DNA from: Bacteroidales bacterium UBA4295
Lineage (GTDB): Bacteria; Bacteroidota; Bacteroidia; Bacteroidales; Paludibacteraceae
DNA: 64,000 nucleotides
Assembly (NCBI GenBank): GCA_002395805.1
Contig: DGVB01000018.1
Span: forward strand, 28,492 to 92,491
Direction: 5' to 3'
Under the pieces are notes generated by a model that had not been told where the DNA came from, searched no databases, and worked only from the letters and a program-made list of their open reading frames with translations. Shown here in pieces: positions 24,899 through 33,654 of this stretch (position 1 is its first letter; every line of letters begins with the position of its first letter). Both the position numbers and the translations under genes were made by a program.

Positions 24899-27406
24899 AT
24901 GAAGCGACTACTACTCATATTCATTAGCATCCTATGCGCTGTTTTGGTCTTGGCGCAACGGGCAAACAGCTACACCATCAGCGGCTATGTGAGCGATGCG
25001 GCGAGCGGCGAGCGGTTAATCGGCGCTGCTGTCTATGACACGGTGTCCCGTCAAGGCACTGTGACCAATACGGCAGGATTCTATACGCTGACAATAGTAG
25101 AAAATAGAAAGAACCAGGTAGGGCCGCTCAAAGTCGAAAGACCAGAAGTGGTATTGGTGGCATCTTATGTGGGATATGAGCCATCGGAAGTCAGCCTTCA
25201 GCCATCAGAAGTCAGCGGTCAGACGGTAAATTTTGCTTTGCAGCTTGCCACACGGTTACAGGAAGTGACAGTGACGGGGCATCAGTCTGTTTCCGCGCCG
25301 GATAATGTACAGATGAGCGCCATCGAAGTGCCGGTGACGCAGATACAGGCTATTCCTGCCATCGGCGGCGAAGTGGATGTGCTGAAAGCGATCCAGTTGC
25401 TGCCGGGCGTGCAGAGCGGCGGCGAAGGCAGTGCCGGTATCTATGTCCGCGGCGGCGGACCGGATGAGAACCTGGTGATGCTGGACGGCGCACCGCTATA
25501 CAATATCAACCATGCCCTCGGTATGTTCTCCGTCTTCAATGCCGATGCCATCAAAAACGTGACACTCTACAAGGGCAATTTCCCTGCACGCTTCGGTTCC
25601 AGACTCAGTTCCGTGATAGACGTATGGCAGAAAGAAGGCAACAACACGTTCTGGCACGGCGGCATCTCGGTGGGACTCATTGCCAGCAAGATCAATCTGG
25701 AAGGTCCCATCTTCAGCAAAGCGCAGTTGGACAGTCTGAAAGCCGGCTATTCGCCTCGCGCCAAGACGACCTTCAATATCTCCGCCCGCAGGACGTACTT
25801 CGATCTTTTCACCGCACCCCTGATTGCCGCCATGACTTCGGGCGACGGCATGTCGCTATGGGCGGGGTACTATTTCTACGATATCAATGCCAAACTGAGC
25901 CATACCTTCTCCGAGAAAGACCGCCTGAGTATCGGTATCTACAGCGGTTCGGACGTGGAGTACATGCGGATGAGTGAGAAAGACACATATGGCGGGAGCA
26001 CGAGTGAATTCGGGATGTCAATGCGCTACGGCTGGGGCAACACGCTTGCCGCGATAGACTGGCAACACCAGATCAACCATCAGCTTTTCCTCAACACCCG
26101 CGTTCATTACAGCGGCTACCGCAGCAAACTGAGCCAATCGATGAGCGAGAAAAAGACCGGAGAAGAAAATACCAGTTTTGAGCAACAGATGGGTTTTAAC
26201 AGCCAGATCAACGATGTGTCCGTTTCCTCCCAACTGGAATTCACGCCGAACCAAAAGCACAAGGTGCAGGCAGGACTGGAATATATCTACCATCATTTCC
26301 AGCCCTCCGTCCAGAACACGATGATTCTCTCTATGGGCGATTCAGCAGCAGCGGCATTCAATATGGACACCACGATCGGCAACAAGGCATTGCACGGACA
26401 CGAAGTGGCGGCTTATATCGAAGACACATGGAGTCCTATCCGTTGGTTCAGGCTGAACTACGGCGCACGGTTCAGTATGTACGGTATCCGCGGCAAGGTG
26501 TATCCTTCGGTCGAGCCGCGGGTAGGAATGCGTTTTCTGGTGCATAAAGATGTAGCGATCAAGGCCAGTTATTCGTACATGAGCCAGTATGTGCATCTGC
26601 TGAGCAACAGTTCGCTCTCGCTGCCGAGCGATATGTGGGTACCCGTGACACATGACCTGCCTCCGATGCGATCCATGCAAGTGGCAGCGGGTATCAGTTA
26701 TGACGTGCTCGGGCAAGTGGAATTGAGCGTGGAAGGCTATTACAAACGCTCGCTGAACCTGATCGAATACAAAGAAGGAGCATCGTATATGGGCTACACG
26801 GCTGACTGGGAATCCAAAGTGACGACCGGAACGGGCTGGAGTTATGGTGTAGAGTTTCTGGCGCAGCGTAAGATAGGGCCTGTGACAGGATGGATAGGTT
26901 ATACCTGGAGCCGCACGATGCGCCAGTTTGACGAGATCAACTACGGCAAACCTTTCCATGCCAAATACGACCGCGAGCACGACCTGAGTATCACGCTTCA
27001 GTACCAGATCACCCCGCGCATCGACATCGCCGGCACTTGGGTTTATGCCACCGGCAACAGAGGAACACTTGTGTCGCAGGTTTATATAGATCCGTGGATC
27101 GGCACCGTCGAGTATTTCAGCGAGCGAAACGGATACCAACTGCCGGACTACCACCGTCTGGATCTGGCAGCTAATTTTCATTTCCCGCACAAACGGTCCG
27201 AGAAAGGCAAGAAAGGGAAGGCGGACGGCTACTATGGCAAAGGCGGCTGGCTGCGGCATGCCGAGCATATTCTGAATATCAGCTGCTACAACGTCTATTG
27301 CCATATGAACCCTATGTTCGTCGAAGCCGATCCCTACTCCGGCAAACTATACCAGATCACCCTATTCCCGATATTGCCGAGCATCAGTTATCATTTCAAG
27401 TTTTAG
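24899..27406 (+). CDS. TonB-dependent outer membrane receptor
   Basis: An 835-residue protein. It has a signal peptide (RLLLIFISILCAVLVLAQ) and an N-terminal carboxypeptidase-regulatory-like domain (YTISGYVSDAASGERLIGA, ending near residue 120). A plug domain follows (LPGVQSGGEGSAGIYVRGGGPDENLVMLDGAPLYN cut into the usual boxes), then a beta-barrel with many aromatic-ended strands and a C-terminal HFKF. The ATG at 24899 opens the signal. It imports a substrate that cannot be named and is followed by a DUF4249 lipoprotein, its usual partner. A degenerate CAGCC-type 7-nt array encodes PSEVSLQPSEVSGQ at the end of the first domain. Confidence 0.9.
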   Translation: MKRLLLIFISILCAVLVLAQRANSYTISGYVSDAASGERLIGAAVYDTVSRQGTVTNTAGFYTLTIVENRKNQVGPLKVERPEVVLVASYVGYEPSEVSLQPSEVSGQTVNFALQLATRLQEVTVTGHQSVSAPDNVQMSAIEVPVTQIQAIPAIGGEVDVLKAIQLLPGVQSGGEGSAGIYVRGGGPDENLVMLDGAPLYNINHALGMFSVFNADAIKNVTLYKGNFPARFGSRLSSVIDVWQKEGNNTFWHGGISVGLIASKINLEGPIFSKAQLDSLKAGYSPRAKTTFNISARRTYFDLFTAPLIAAMTSGDGMSLWAGYYFYDINAKLSHTFSEKDRLSIGIYSGSDVEYMRMSEKDTYGGSTSEFGMSMRYGWGNTLAAIDWQHQINHQLFLNTRVHYSGYRSKLSQSMSEKKTGEENTSFEQQMGFNSQINDVSVSSQLEFTPNQKHKVQAGLEYIYHHFQPSVQNTMILSMGDSAAAAFNMDTTIGNKALHGHEVAAYIEDTWSPIRWFRLNYGARFSMYGIRGKVYPSVEPRVGMRFLVHKDVAIKASYSYMSQYVHLLSNSSLSLPSDMWVPVTHDLPPMRSMQVAAGISYDVLGQVELSVEGYYKRSLNLIEYKEGASYMGYTADWESKVTTGTGWSYGVEFLAQRKIGPVTGWIGYTWSRTMRQFDEINYGKPFHAKYDREHDLSITLQYQITPRIDIAGTWVYATGNRGTLVSQVYIDPWIGTVEYFSERNGYQLPDYHRLDLAANFHFPHKRSEKGKKGKADGYYGKGGWLRHAEHILNISCYNVYCHMNPMFVEADPYSGKLYQITLFPILPSISYHFKF
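25183..25224 (+). repeat. Six-unit degenerate heptanucleotide array in the TonB receptor gene
   Basis: ATCGGAA, GTCAGCC, TTCAGCC, ATCAGAA, GTCAGCG and GTCAGAC, in frame between the N-terminal domain and the plug. Confidence 0.7.
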
Positions 27407-27411
27407 CCCAA

Positions 27412-27492
27412 TAACCCCACCCCGGGAGAGTTCTACGACCGTCCACTGGACGCTCGATCGAGCGGAGCTCTTCACCCCTCAAGGGAGGGAGA
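27412..27492. repeat. GC-rich palindromic element between the TonB receptor and DUF4249 genes
   Basis: ACCCCACCCCGGGAGAG at one side and ACCCCTCAAGGGAGGGAG at the other flank a middle with GGACGCTCGATCGAGCGG. Parts match the GC-rich elements at 10671, 54536 and 63145. The insert fills most of the intergenic gap. Confidence 0.5.
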
Positions 27493-27501
27493 AAGAGATA
27501 T

Positions 27502-28530
27502 ATGATGAAATTTTATAAAATATTATTGTGCGCTGCTCTTGTAAGCCTCAGCGGATGCGAGGAGATGTTCTATCGCGAAGTGGATTTCACGATCGAGGGG
27601 GAAGAAGAGATGCTGGTGCTGGAGACCGAGAATATCGTAGGACAATCGCCGAACATCCTCGTTAACCATACCTTCCTTTTCGGCTCCGACCGCGATGAGC
27701 GCATAGGTGTCGTGCTTGATGCGGATGTGTCGCTGCGCATCAACGGCGGCGAATGGATGCCGCTCTACCGGTATGGCGTTTCCCCTGCATACAGAATTCT
27801 GGCAGACAGCACCAAAGCACCCAAGATACAAGCGCTGGACACCGTGGAGATAGCGGTCTCGCACCCCAAATACGCTCCTATTACGGCACGGCAAATCATG
27901 CCGAATACGATCAAGGCGGAGATGAGGGAATATGAGTTGATGAACAACGGATGGGTGAGTGTCACGCTGCGGCTGGACGCCTATCGCGGCAATCCGGATG
28001 ATATGATCGCCATCCGGTTAGACAGCGGAATGGTGCAAATGACCTATCGCCGAACAGGAAAAATACTCGATAATGTGTTTGATGCAATCTATTCAACCGA
28101 ACCTGTGTTTGCCGAGGCGCTTAACTTACAAGCGGCGGGGTACTATGGCGGTCACACAGGATATGATCTCTTTTTCCCCGCTTCGGCTTTGAGCGAACCG
28201 ATGGATATCCATCTGATAGCAGATTGTATGAGGGGGGTCAACCAAGAACTCTACCGCAATCTGACGGTAAGGAATCTGACCTTTTCCGTACGAGCCTGTA
28301 CCTACGACTACTACCTGTATGAGCAGTTCCACCGAGCCTACAAAAATCTATGGCTTGAAGAGCCGAGCGGCGTTCCTTCACAGGAAGGCAATATCATGGA
28401 AGAGATTTTGAAAACCGTGTCCGAGACCCTGGGACAGCAAGAGAAAATAGCGGTCTATACGAATGTAGAAGGAGGCTTGGGATATCTGACCGGCTACAGC
28501 AAAGTATCGGTAACGCTGCCTGAACCTTGA
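27502..28530 (+). CDS. DUF4249 lipoprotein
   Basis: A 342-residue lipoprotein (signal KFYKILLCAALVSLSGC). It matches DUF4249: ADVSLRINGGEWMPL, a VEIAVSHPKYAPITARQIMPN strand pair, and a late YDYYLYEQFHRAY region. In Bacteroidota this family is encoded right after CarboxypepD-reg TonB receptors and is thought to be a surface or periplasmic partner. Here 95 nt separate the two, largely taken by a GC-rich repeat. The substrate is unknown. The 3' end overlaps the convergent xseB by 37 nt. Confidence 0.8.
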   Translation: MMKFYKILLCAALVSLSGCEEMFYREVDFTIEGEEEMLVLETENIVGQSPNILVNHTFLFGSDRDERIGVVLDADVSLRINGGEWMPLYRYGVSPAYRILADSTKAPKIQALDTVEIAVSHPKYAPITARQIMPNTIKAEMREYELMNNGWVSVTLRLDAYRGNPDDMIAIRLDSGMVQMTYRRTGKILDNVFDAIYSTEPVFAEALNLQAAGYYGGHTGYDLFFPASALSEPMDIHLIADCMRGVNQELYRNLTVRNLTFSVRACTYDYYLYEQFHRAYKNLWLEEPSGVPSQEGNIMEEILKTVSETLGQQEKIAVYTNVEGGLGYLTGYSKVSVTLPEP

Positions 28531-28673
28531 GTCTCAAGTTCTTCTTTGCATTGTTTGAGCAGCGCAGTAGCCTCAGCTGCCAGACGTTTGTATTCCTCCA
28601 AACTGATGGCTTCCGAAGCCTCTAATTGCGCAATGATAGCTTCGGCTTTCTCTATTTTTTCGTCGTAAGACAT
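28494..28673 (-). CDS. xseB: Exodeoxyribonuclease VII small subunit
   Basis: A 59-residue protein. MSYDEKIEKAEAIIAQLEAS, then ISLEEYKRLAAEATALLKQC and KEELETQ, is the two-helix pattern of XseB: an EIxxxLE first helix, a Ser/Leu turn and a K/R-rich second helix with a Cys. With XseA it forms the nuclease that degrades single-stranded DNA. The partner gene xseA is not next to it: upstream on the same strand is the sugar transferase gene, only one nt away. The 3' end runs 37 nt into the convergent DUF4249 gene. Short length alone makes this call less certain. Confidence 0.75.
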   Translation of the reverse strand: MSYDEKIEKAEAIIAQLEASEAISLEEYKRLAAEATALLKQCKEELETQGSGSVTDTLL

Positions 28674-28674
28674 G

Positions 28675-29946
28675 TTATTTCCCCTTTCCTTTCAGGATCA
28701 CTCCTGTCGTATAGAATAATATCTTCAAATCGAGCAGTAGCGACATATTCTCCACATAGACGATATCGCAATTAAGCCGCTCGATCATTTTCTCCAGCGT
28801 ATCGGTATATCCCACACGAATCGGTCCCCAACTGGTCAAACCCGGACGCACTTTGTATAACAGACAGTAATACGGCGCCTCTTTCATGATCTGCTCGATG
28901 AAAAACGCTCTTTCCGGCCGCGGACCGACAATAGACATGTCGCCGCAGAGGATGTTCCATAACTGGGGCAGTTCGTCCAAACGGTATTTGCGAAGCCAAT
29001 GACCGATCTTTGTGATACGCGGGTCGTCGTCCTTGGTGAGTTGCGGTTCACCTTCGCCTTCGGCATGCTCAACCATCGTACGGAACTTATGGATCCGGAA
29101 CGGCAGACCGTAGCGCCCTATGCGCTCCTGCGAATAGAAGACCGAGCCCCTGGACGACAGTTTGATCTGTATCGCAAGGAGGGCGAAAAGAGGAGAAAGT
29201 AGCAGCAATCCCGTAGCGGAGGCGCCTATATCAAATGCCCGTTTTATACATAACTCGGCGTCGGTCATATTGAAATCAGTGATACGGATGAGAGACGGCC
29301 GGTCCAGATGACCTATTCTCGCAGCACCGGTCAACATATCGTACACGCGCGGAACCATACTAATCTCGCACGTCAGCGGGTACAAGCGCGCGATGAGTTC
29401 GTACAGATCGCGATCCGTATAACCATCCGGCAAATCAATAATCACTTCATCCTGTTCACCTGCACGCAAAGTCTCTGCCTCTGCCAGAGAATGAACCGTT
29501 TTTGTCCGCTGGATACCTCTCCTGCGGGAGAGCAAAGTGATTGTCAGACGGGGAAGATAACTGAGTACAAACTGCAGACCGAACAACACAGCAAGCGAAA
29601 CGATGTACCTATTGTATGTTTCCACTTCATCATCGATGATGATCACGAAAAAGAAAAACAATGATATGACCGCTGCGGAGAAGAAAGTACGCAGAAACTC
29701 CCGCCAGAGCGGTTTCTGCAGCGGCCGGAGATAGTATCCCGACAGGTAATACACCAAAAGGCATACCAGCGGATAAATCAAGAGAGGAGGCCAGAAACTG
29801 AACGCGGGTACCAACACATCATTTAAGGTCTCTACCCTACTTTCATAGACCATCCACCGAAATCCGAGGAAACACAACCATACCAATTCGCTGCTAAGCA
29901 AATCGGCAATGAGGTACCATATTTGTTGTTTTCGCCGGAGTGTCAT
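28675..29946 (-). CDS. Polyprenyl-phosphate sugar-1-phosphate transferase (WcaJ/WbaP type)
   Basis: A 423-residue membrane enzyme. The N-terminal half has about four helices (LVWLCFLGFRWMVY, LLIYPLVCLLVYYL, ISLFFFFVIIID, IVSLAVLFGLQFVL). A soluble CoA-binding-like middle follows. The C-terminal bacterial sugar transferase domain has KRAFDIGASATGLLLLSPLF, SQERIGRYGLPFRIHKFRTM, LRKYRLDELPQLWNI and DMSIVGPRPERAFF. It loads the first sugar phosphate onto undecaprenyl phosphate for exopolysaccharide or glycan synthesis. No other glycan genes are close, so it may be a stand-alone initiator. Its stop is one nt from the xseB start. Confidence 0.9.
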   Translation of the reverse strand: MTLRRKQQIWYLIADLLSSELVWLCFLGFRWMVYESRVETLNDVLVPAFSFWPPLLIYPLVCLLVYYLSGYYLRPLQKPLWREFLRTFFSAAVISLFFFFVIIIDDEVETYNRYIVSLAVLFGLQFVLSYLPRLTITLLSRRRGIQRTKTVHSLAEAETLRAGEQDEVIIDLPDGYTDRDLYELIARLYPLTCEISMVPRVYDMLTGAARIGHLDRPSLIRITDFNMTDAELCIKRAFDIGASATGLLLLSPLFALLAIQIKLSSRGSVFYSQERIGRYGLPFRIHKFRTMVEHAEGEGEPQLTKDDDPRITKIGHWLRKYRLDELPQLWNILCGDMSIVGPRPERAFFIEQIMKEAPYYCLLYKVRPGLTSWGPIRVGYTDTLEKMIERLNCDIVYVENMSLLLDLKILFYTTGVILKGKGK

Positions 29947-29954
29947 AAATTAAC

Positions 29955-29983
29955 GTACAATTAGACAAAGTACAATGTACAAA
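29955..29983 (+). repeat. GTACAAA-type heptanucleotide array between the sugar transferase and Sua5-type genes
   Basis: GTACAAT, an 8-nt spacer TAGACAAA, GTACAAT and GTACAAA. It is intergenic and begins nine nt from the sugar transferase start codon. Confidence 0.65.
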
Positions 29984-29992
29984 GGGAAGTTA

Positions 29993-30628
29993 TTATCGGA
30001 TGATTTTAAACGTATTGTCTGTGTTTACTTTGATGATGGAAGACGGTTCGTGGGGTGTTTCGTCTTCTCTTCTAAAACGGCAGACATAGTCTGCTCCCTG
30101 CAGGATTGCTTCCTCTATCTCGTGAAAGAAATGCGCCGTAGGATGTCCGCTGATATTCGCGGAGGTAGAGACAATCGGCCGTTTCAGTTGAGCACAAAGG
30201 GCTTTACTGAAGGGTTCGCTCGTAATTCGAATGCCGATAGATCCATCTTCGGCAATCAGATTTTTCGCCAGATGGCGTGCATTGGGATAGATGATCGTCA
30301 TCGGCTTTTCATCTTGTAAATCGGTCTGTGCTCCGTATTCTATAGAATTTTGAATTTTGAATTTTGAATTTTGAATTTCCAAGAGCATCTCCGCGGTCTC
30401 CGGCACATCTACATAGTAATCCAATTTCGCCGCCGAATCGAGGAGTACGAGCATGGATTTGCTATCTTCGCGCTGCTTGAGAGCGTATATCTTAGCCACC
30501 GCCGCTTCGTTCGTCGCGTCACAACCTATACCCCACACTGTGTCCGTCGGATAGACAATGATGCCTCCTTCGCGAAGCACCCGCAGTGCTTCCTGCAAAT
30601 CCTCTCTGTCGTACCTGCCAAAATCCAT
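29993..30628 (-). CDS. Sua5/YciO/YrdC-family threonylcarbamoyl-AMP synthase
   Basis: A 211-residue protein with YrdC motifs: [51 protein letters not shown] and [14 protein letters not shown]. It makes threonylcarbamoyl-AMP from Thr, bicarbonate and ATP for the t6A37 modification of ANN-decoding tRNAs. The ATG at 30628 is preferred because an upstream start would precede the likely transcription start. A five-unit GAATTTT array, read as [16 protein letters not shown], is inserted in the middle of the fold. This region is normally a short loop, so the insert may be tolerated. Confidence 0.85.
   Translation of the reverse strand: MDFGRYDREDLQEALRVLREGGIIVYPTDTVWGIGCDATNEAAVAKIYALKQREDSKSMLVLLDSAAKLDYYVDVPETAEMLLEIQNSKFKIQNSIEYGAQTDLQDEKPMTIIYPNARHLAKNLIAEDGSIGIRITSEPFSKALCAQLKRPIVSTSANISGHPTAHFFHEIEEAILQGADYVCRFRREDETPHEPSSIIKVNTDNTFKIIR
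30345..30379 (-). repeat. Heptanucleotide array inside the Sua5-type gene
   Basis: Four GAATTTT units and a fifth ending in C (plus-strand sense), 35 nt. On the coding strand it is AAAATTC and encodes [10 protein letters not shown]. Confidence 0.9.
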
Positions 30629-30636
30629 AGCGGGTG

Positions 30637-30667
30637 CAAAGGTACTGCTTTTTGGCGAAATTGGCAA
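30637..30667 (-). promoter_or_regulatory. Promoter of the Sua5-type gene
   Basis: Minus strand TTGCCAATTTCGCC (from 30667) and TACCTTTG (ending 30637), 23 nt apart. The ATG is eight nt past the -7 box. Confidence 0.65.
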
Positions 30668-30715
30668 ACAAAAATAGCAAATTTAAGAATTTTTCTTAAA
30701 AAAGACAGCCCTTCC

Positions 30716-30746
30716 TTGCATATTTGCAAAATTTGTTGTAATTTTG
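30716..30746 (+). promoter_or_regulatory. Promoter of pckA
   Basis: TTGCATATTTGCAA (30716-30729) and TAATTTTG (30739-30746), 23 nt apart. Confidence 0.75.
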
Positions 30747-30802
30747 TAGCCGATTTAGTAGGCGCAAAGTCGAAAGACAATTTCAAACAAAATATATATC
30801 TT

Positions 30803-32407
30803 ATGAAAGAATTAGATCTTACCAAGTATGGTATTCAGGGCGCACGTGTGATCGCCCACAACCCCTCCTACGAGTATCTGTTCGCAGAGGAGACCAAGCC
30901 CGGACTTACCGGTTATGACAAAGGTCAGCTGACCGAGCTCGGTGCTGTTAACGTAATGACCGGTATCTACACCGGCCGTTCGCCTAAAGACAAATACATC
31001 GTGATGGACGAGAACTCGAAGGACACCGTTTGGTGGACCAGCGAGGGTTACAAGAACGATAATCACCCGATGTCCGAGGATGTTTGGGCTAAGGTAAAAG
31101 CTTTGGCTATCAAGGAGCTGAGCGGCAAGAACCTCTACGTAGTAGATGCTTTCTGCGGCGCCAACAAAGACACCCGCATGGCTGTTCGCTTCATCGTTGA
31201 GGTAGCATGGCAGGCTCATTTCGTAAAGAACATGTTCATCCAGCCGAGCGAAGAGGAACTCGCTAACTTCGAGCCGGATTTCGTGATCTACAACGCTTCG
31301 TTGGCTAAGGTAGAGAACTACAAAGAGCTCGGCCTCAACTCCGAGACCTGTGTGGCCTTCAATACTACGAGCCGCGAGCAAGTAATCCTCAACACCTGGT
31401 ATGGCGGTGAGATGAAAAAAGGTATGTTCTCTATGATGAACTACTACCTCCCGCTCCGCGGTATCGCTTCTATGCACTGCTCCGCTAACACCGACATGGA
31501 GGGTAAAAACACCGCTATCTTCTTCGGTCTGTCCGGTACCGGCAAGACCACTCTGAGTACCGACCCGAAACGTCTGCTTATTGGCGACGACGAGCACGGA
31601 TGGGACGATCAGGGTGTATTCAACTTCGAAGGAGGTTGCTATGCAAAAGTGATTAATCTGGACAAAGAGTCCGAGCCGGACATCTACGCAGCTATCCGTC
31701 GTAACGCGCTGTTGGAGAACGTAACCGTTGACGAGAACGGCAAGATCGATTTCGCAGACAAGAGCGTAACCGAGAACACTCGCGTTTCGTATCCTATCAA
31801 CCATATCGAGAAGATCGTTAAACCGATTAGTGCAGGTCCTGCAGCCAAGAACGTGATCTTCCTCTCCGCAGACGCATTCGGCGTACTGCCTCCTGTTTCT
31901 ATCCTGACTCCGGAGCAGACGAAGTACTATTTTCTCTCCGGCTTCACGGCTAAACTCGCTGGTACTGAGCGCGGCATCACCGAGCCGACTCCCACTTTCT
32001 CCGCTTGCTTCGGACAGGCTTTCTTGGAGCTCCATCCTACCAAATATGCAGAGGAGCTGGTTAAACGCATGGAGAAATCCGGCGCGAAGGCTTACCTCGT
32101 TAACACCGGTTGGAACGGAACGGGCAAACGTATCTCGATCCGCGACACACGTGGTATCATCGACGCTATCCTTGGTGGCGATATCCTCACCGCTCCGACG
32201 AAGAAGATTCCGTACTTCAACTTCGAGGTTCCGACCGCTCTGCCGGGCGTAGATCCTGCTATCCTCGATCCGCGCGATACCTACAAAGACGCTGCTGAGT
32301 GGGAAGTTAAGGCAAAAGACCTCGCTGCCCGCTTCATCAAGAACTTTGACAAGTACACCACCAACGAAGCAGGTAAGGCCCTCGTTGCTGCCGGCCCGCA
32401 ACTCTAA
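30803..32407 (+). CDS. pckA: Phosphoenolpyruvate carboxykinase (ATP)
   Basis: A 534-residue ATP-type PEPCK, which converts oxaloacetate and ATP to PEP and CO2 (or runs in reverse in succinate-forming anaerobes). Seen: substrate-binding TGRSPKDK (Arg59), P-loop GLSGTGKTT (242-250), metal/active-site GDDEHGWDD, and [17 protein letters not shown]. Length is normal. The ATG at 30803 follows a clear promoter. The last 1113 nt, from codon 165, are repeated at 38427-39539 with mostly synonymous differences, so its 3' two-thirds may have been exchanged by recombination. A hairpin follows the stop codon. Confidence 0.96.
   Translation: MKELDLTKYGIQGARVIAHNPSYEYLFAEETKPGLTGYDKGQLTELGAVNVMTGIYTGRSPKDKYIVMDENSKDTVWWTSEGYKNDNHPMSEDVWAKVKALAIKELSGKNLYVVDAFCGANKDTRMAVRFIVEVAWQAHFVKNMFIQPSEEELANFEPDFVIYNASLAKVENYKELGLNSETCVAFNTTSREQVILNTWYGGEMKKGMFSMMNYYLPLRGIASMHCSANTDMEGKNTAIFFGLSGTGKTTLSTDPKRLLIGDDEHGWDDQGVFNFEGGCYAKVINLDKESEPDIYAAIRRNALLENVTVDENGKIDFADKSVTENTRVSYPINHIEKIVKPISAGPAAKNVIFLSADAFGVLPPVSILTPEQTKYYFLSGFTAKLAGTERGITEPTPTFSACFGQAFLELHPTKYAEELVKRMEKSGAKAYLVNTGWNGTGKRISIRDTRGIIDAILGGDILTAPTKKIPYFNFEVPTALPGVDPAILDPRDTYKDAAEWEVKAKDLAARFIKNFDKYTTNEAGKALVAAGPQL
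31295..32407 (+). repeat. Left copy of a 1113-nt direct repeat (pckA 3' part)
   Basis: It is equal in length to 38427-39539, with no indel seen. Differences are scattered and mainly at third codon positions, becoming denser toward the 3' end. The copies are 7132 nt apart start to start. Confidence 0.95.
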
Positions 32408-32431
32408 TCCTTGCGGAATAATTAAGAAAAG

Positions 32432-32465
32432 TGGCATACGCGCTTGCGTATGTCATTTTTTTTTC
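32432..32465 (+). terminator. pckA terminator merged with the next promoter
   Basis: GGCATACGC, loop GCTT, GCGTATGTC and then T9 form a terminator. The right arm also supplies the -33 element TTGCGTATG of the promoter 32444-32474. Confidence 0.75.
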
Positions 32466-32474
32466 GTACCTTTG
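32444..32474 (+). promoter_or_regulatory. Promoter after pckA (for a relic gene)
   Basis: TTGCGTATGTCAT (32444) and TACCTTTG (32467-32474), 23 nt apart. It overlaps the pckA terminator hairpin. Confidence 0.65.
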
Positions 32475-32509
32475 CAGTCGCAAAGGTTTATTGTTTTATA
32501 CTCATCCGT

Positions 32510-32739
32510 ATGGCACAGGAAGAAGTAATAAAGTTATTTGATGCAAAGAAGATACGCATTGTGTGGAATAGCGACGCGGAGAAGTACTATTTCTCCGTAG
32601 TAGATGTTATCCAAGTATTAACCGCTGCAGATGGCAAGCAGCGCTTAACCGATGTCGCTGATTTTCCAATCCCCCGGAGGAGTTACCTCTGCCAAAAGAA
32701 AAGGATGACTTGGCCGACCTAACTGATATAATTCAATAG
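32510..32739 (+). pseudogene. Relic of a Bro-N/antirepressor-like gene
   Basis: The start codon and first 40 codons are intact (AQEEVIKLFDAKKIRIVWNS, EKYYFSVVDVIQVLT). They match the opening of Bro-N type proteins common in Bacteroidales genomes and phages. The text then jumps to AADGKQRLTDVAD, which in those proteins lies after a longer Bro-N body, so an internal deletion is likely. After a run of five C the continuing family sequence PPEELPLPKEKDDLADLTD is in another frame and ends at TAG 32739. Deletion plus frameshift mark it as dead. The identification rests on my memory of the family. Confidence 0.6.
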
Positions 32740-32740
32740 C

Positions 32741-32809
32741 CAAAATTCAGTTGTTCGGAATTTCCGAACTACCACTCAGTTAGTCGCATTCTTCGTCAAA
32801 TGCGTTTAA
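32741..32809 (+). pseudogene. Short relic resembling a RhuM-type protein
   Basis: A 22-codon frame reads QNSVVRNFRTT before it diverges and stops. NSVVRNFRTT is a stretch I recall from RhuM/virulence-type proteins that often sit with phage-like genes. Too short for certainty; it marks the island's left border as a degraded mobile-gene zone. Confidence 0.3.
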
Positions 32810-32830
32810 ATTGAATTAGGACAACGTATC

Positions 32831-32873
32831 AAAATTTCTCAATTTAATTTAAAATGACACTCAAATTTGCGAG
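32831..32873 (+). repeat. Operator-like direct repeat, copy A
   Basis: Forty-three nt that match 36326-36367 with one indel and one substitution. Both end in AAATTTGCGAG, which overlaps the -33 box of a promoter. A looser third copy ends at 37175. Confidence 0.8.
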
Positions 32874-32897
32874 ATTCAACAAAATGTAGTAATTTTG
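32867..32897 (+). promoter_or_regulatory. Island promoter A
   Basis: TTGCGAGATTCAA (32867) and TAATTTTG (32890-32897), 23 nt apart. Probable promoter for the run of genes to 36326. Confidence 0.7.
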
Positions 32898-33298
32898 CAA
32901 ACAAAAAACATCAAACGACGGTTGACATACGTCAAGTTAAGCGTATAGATGGTACAAGTACCGGATTCTCTGCCGAATATCGGTTAATCGGGATAAAGGC
33001 TCCAGATGTTATTCCGTATACTGTATGCATTGCTTCGGACAAATGTTTTTCTATTGTAATCTCATTTGAACGCATCTTAAGTGTCTCGTATTTTGCGAAC
33101 GATAATACAGGTGTGCGCTATGGGATAGAAAAGTTTGAGGACGAAGAGGCAAAATGTTTTGAGGAAGGCAAGGAGATAAGTACGTCAAAATGGTGGGCAG
33201 TATATGGAAATACTTTCATGGCATACTTGGCTCCATATAAAGAAATTCTTTTTGACTTCCTTGGAGAAGACATTACAAGTCCTTCATATTGGTACTAG
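32867..33298 (+). CDS. Unknown protein, start uncertain (possibly 5'-truncated)
   Basis: The frame is open to 33298 and codes for up to 143 residues. The only in-frame start, a TTG at 32867, is the -33 box of promoter A. Downstream of the expected transcription start (about 32903) there is no ATG, GTG or TTG until well inside. The gene is therefore either truncated at its 5' end or uses a rare start such as ATA. The readable product (VKRIDGTSTGFSAEYRLIGI, DNTGVRYGIEKFEDEEAKCF, TSKWWAVYGNTFMAYLAPYK) looks soluble, acidic and globular. I recognise no family. Strong AT bias, as in the rest of the island. Confidence 0.45.
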   Translation: MRDSTKCSNFANKKHQTTVDIRQVKRIDGTSTGFSAEYRLIGIKAPDVIPYTVCIASDKCFSIVISFERILSVSYFANDNTGVRYGIEKFEDEEAKCFEEGKEISTSKWWAVYGNTFMAYLAPYKEILFDFLGEDITSPSYWY

Positions 33299-33318
33299 CA
33301 TTCCGTTTACCTTCATTT

Positions 33319-33597
33319 ATGTCGCTACCATCCTATATTCAAAACTGCTTGCGTCAGTATGACAATAACGAGTTGAGTTGGGGTGGTGTGAATAACTCCA
33401 AGCTAATGGATCAATTAGTCAAAGGCGTACAAAATAACAATGATGAAAAGTACGTAAAGTCACGACGATTCGCCAAAGACATGAGGGAGTTTGCTTCAAG
33501 GATCTATACAACTGCTCAATTGCAATCGGATCCTGCACCGATGCCTTTTAGAACTTGCTGGAATGCTATCAAATGTCTGCGTAGAAAAATCAAGTAG
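33319..33597 (+). CDS. Small unknown protein (island)
   Basis: A 92-residue basic, soluble product from ATG 33319 (MSLPSYIQNCLRQYDNNELS). An upstream TTG would extend it into the preceding gene. It contains a Lys/Arg-rich middle (KYVKSRRFAKDMREFASRIY) and the basic end CLRRKIK. No signal peptide, membrane helix or family I know. It follows the previous frame by 20 nt and precedes the membrane-protein gene by 57 nt. Confidence 0.45.
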   Translation: MSLPSYIQNCLRQYDNNELSWGGVNNSKLMDQLVKGVQNNNDEKYVKSRRFAKDMREFASRIYTTAQLQSDPAPMPFRTCWNAIKCLRRKIK

Positions 33598-33654
33598 GTT
33601 TACTTTTGAGAATCTCAAATCATACAATAATAGACAACATTATTACTGCGTACT

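Noticed and set aside
30812-32437. Long minus-strand open frame opposite pckA (and its counterpart at 38424-39533)
   Set aside because: The same shadow appears opposite both pckA copies, as expected from codon bias in the gene.
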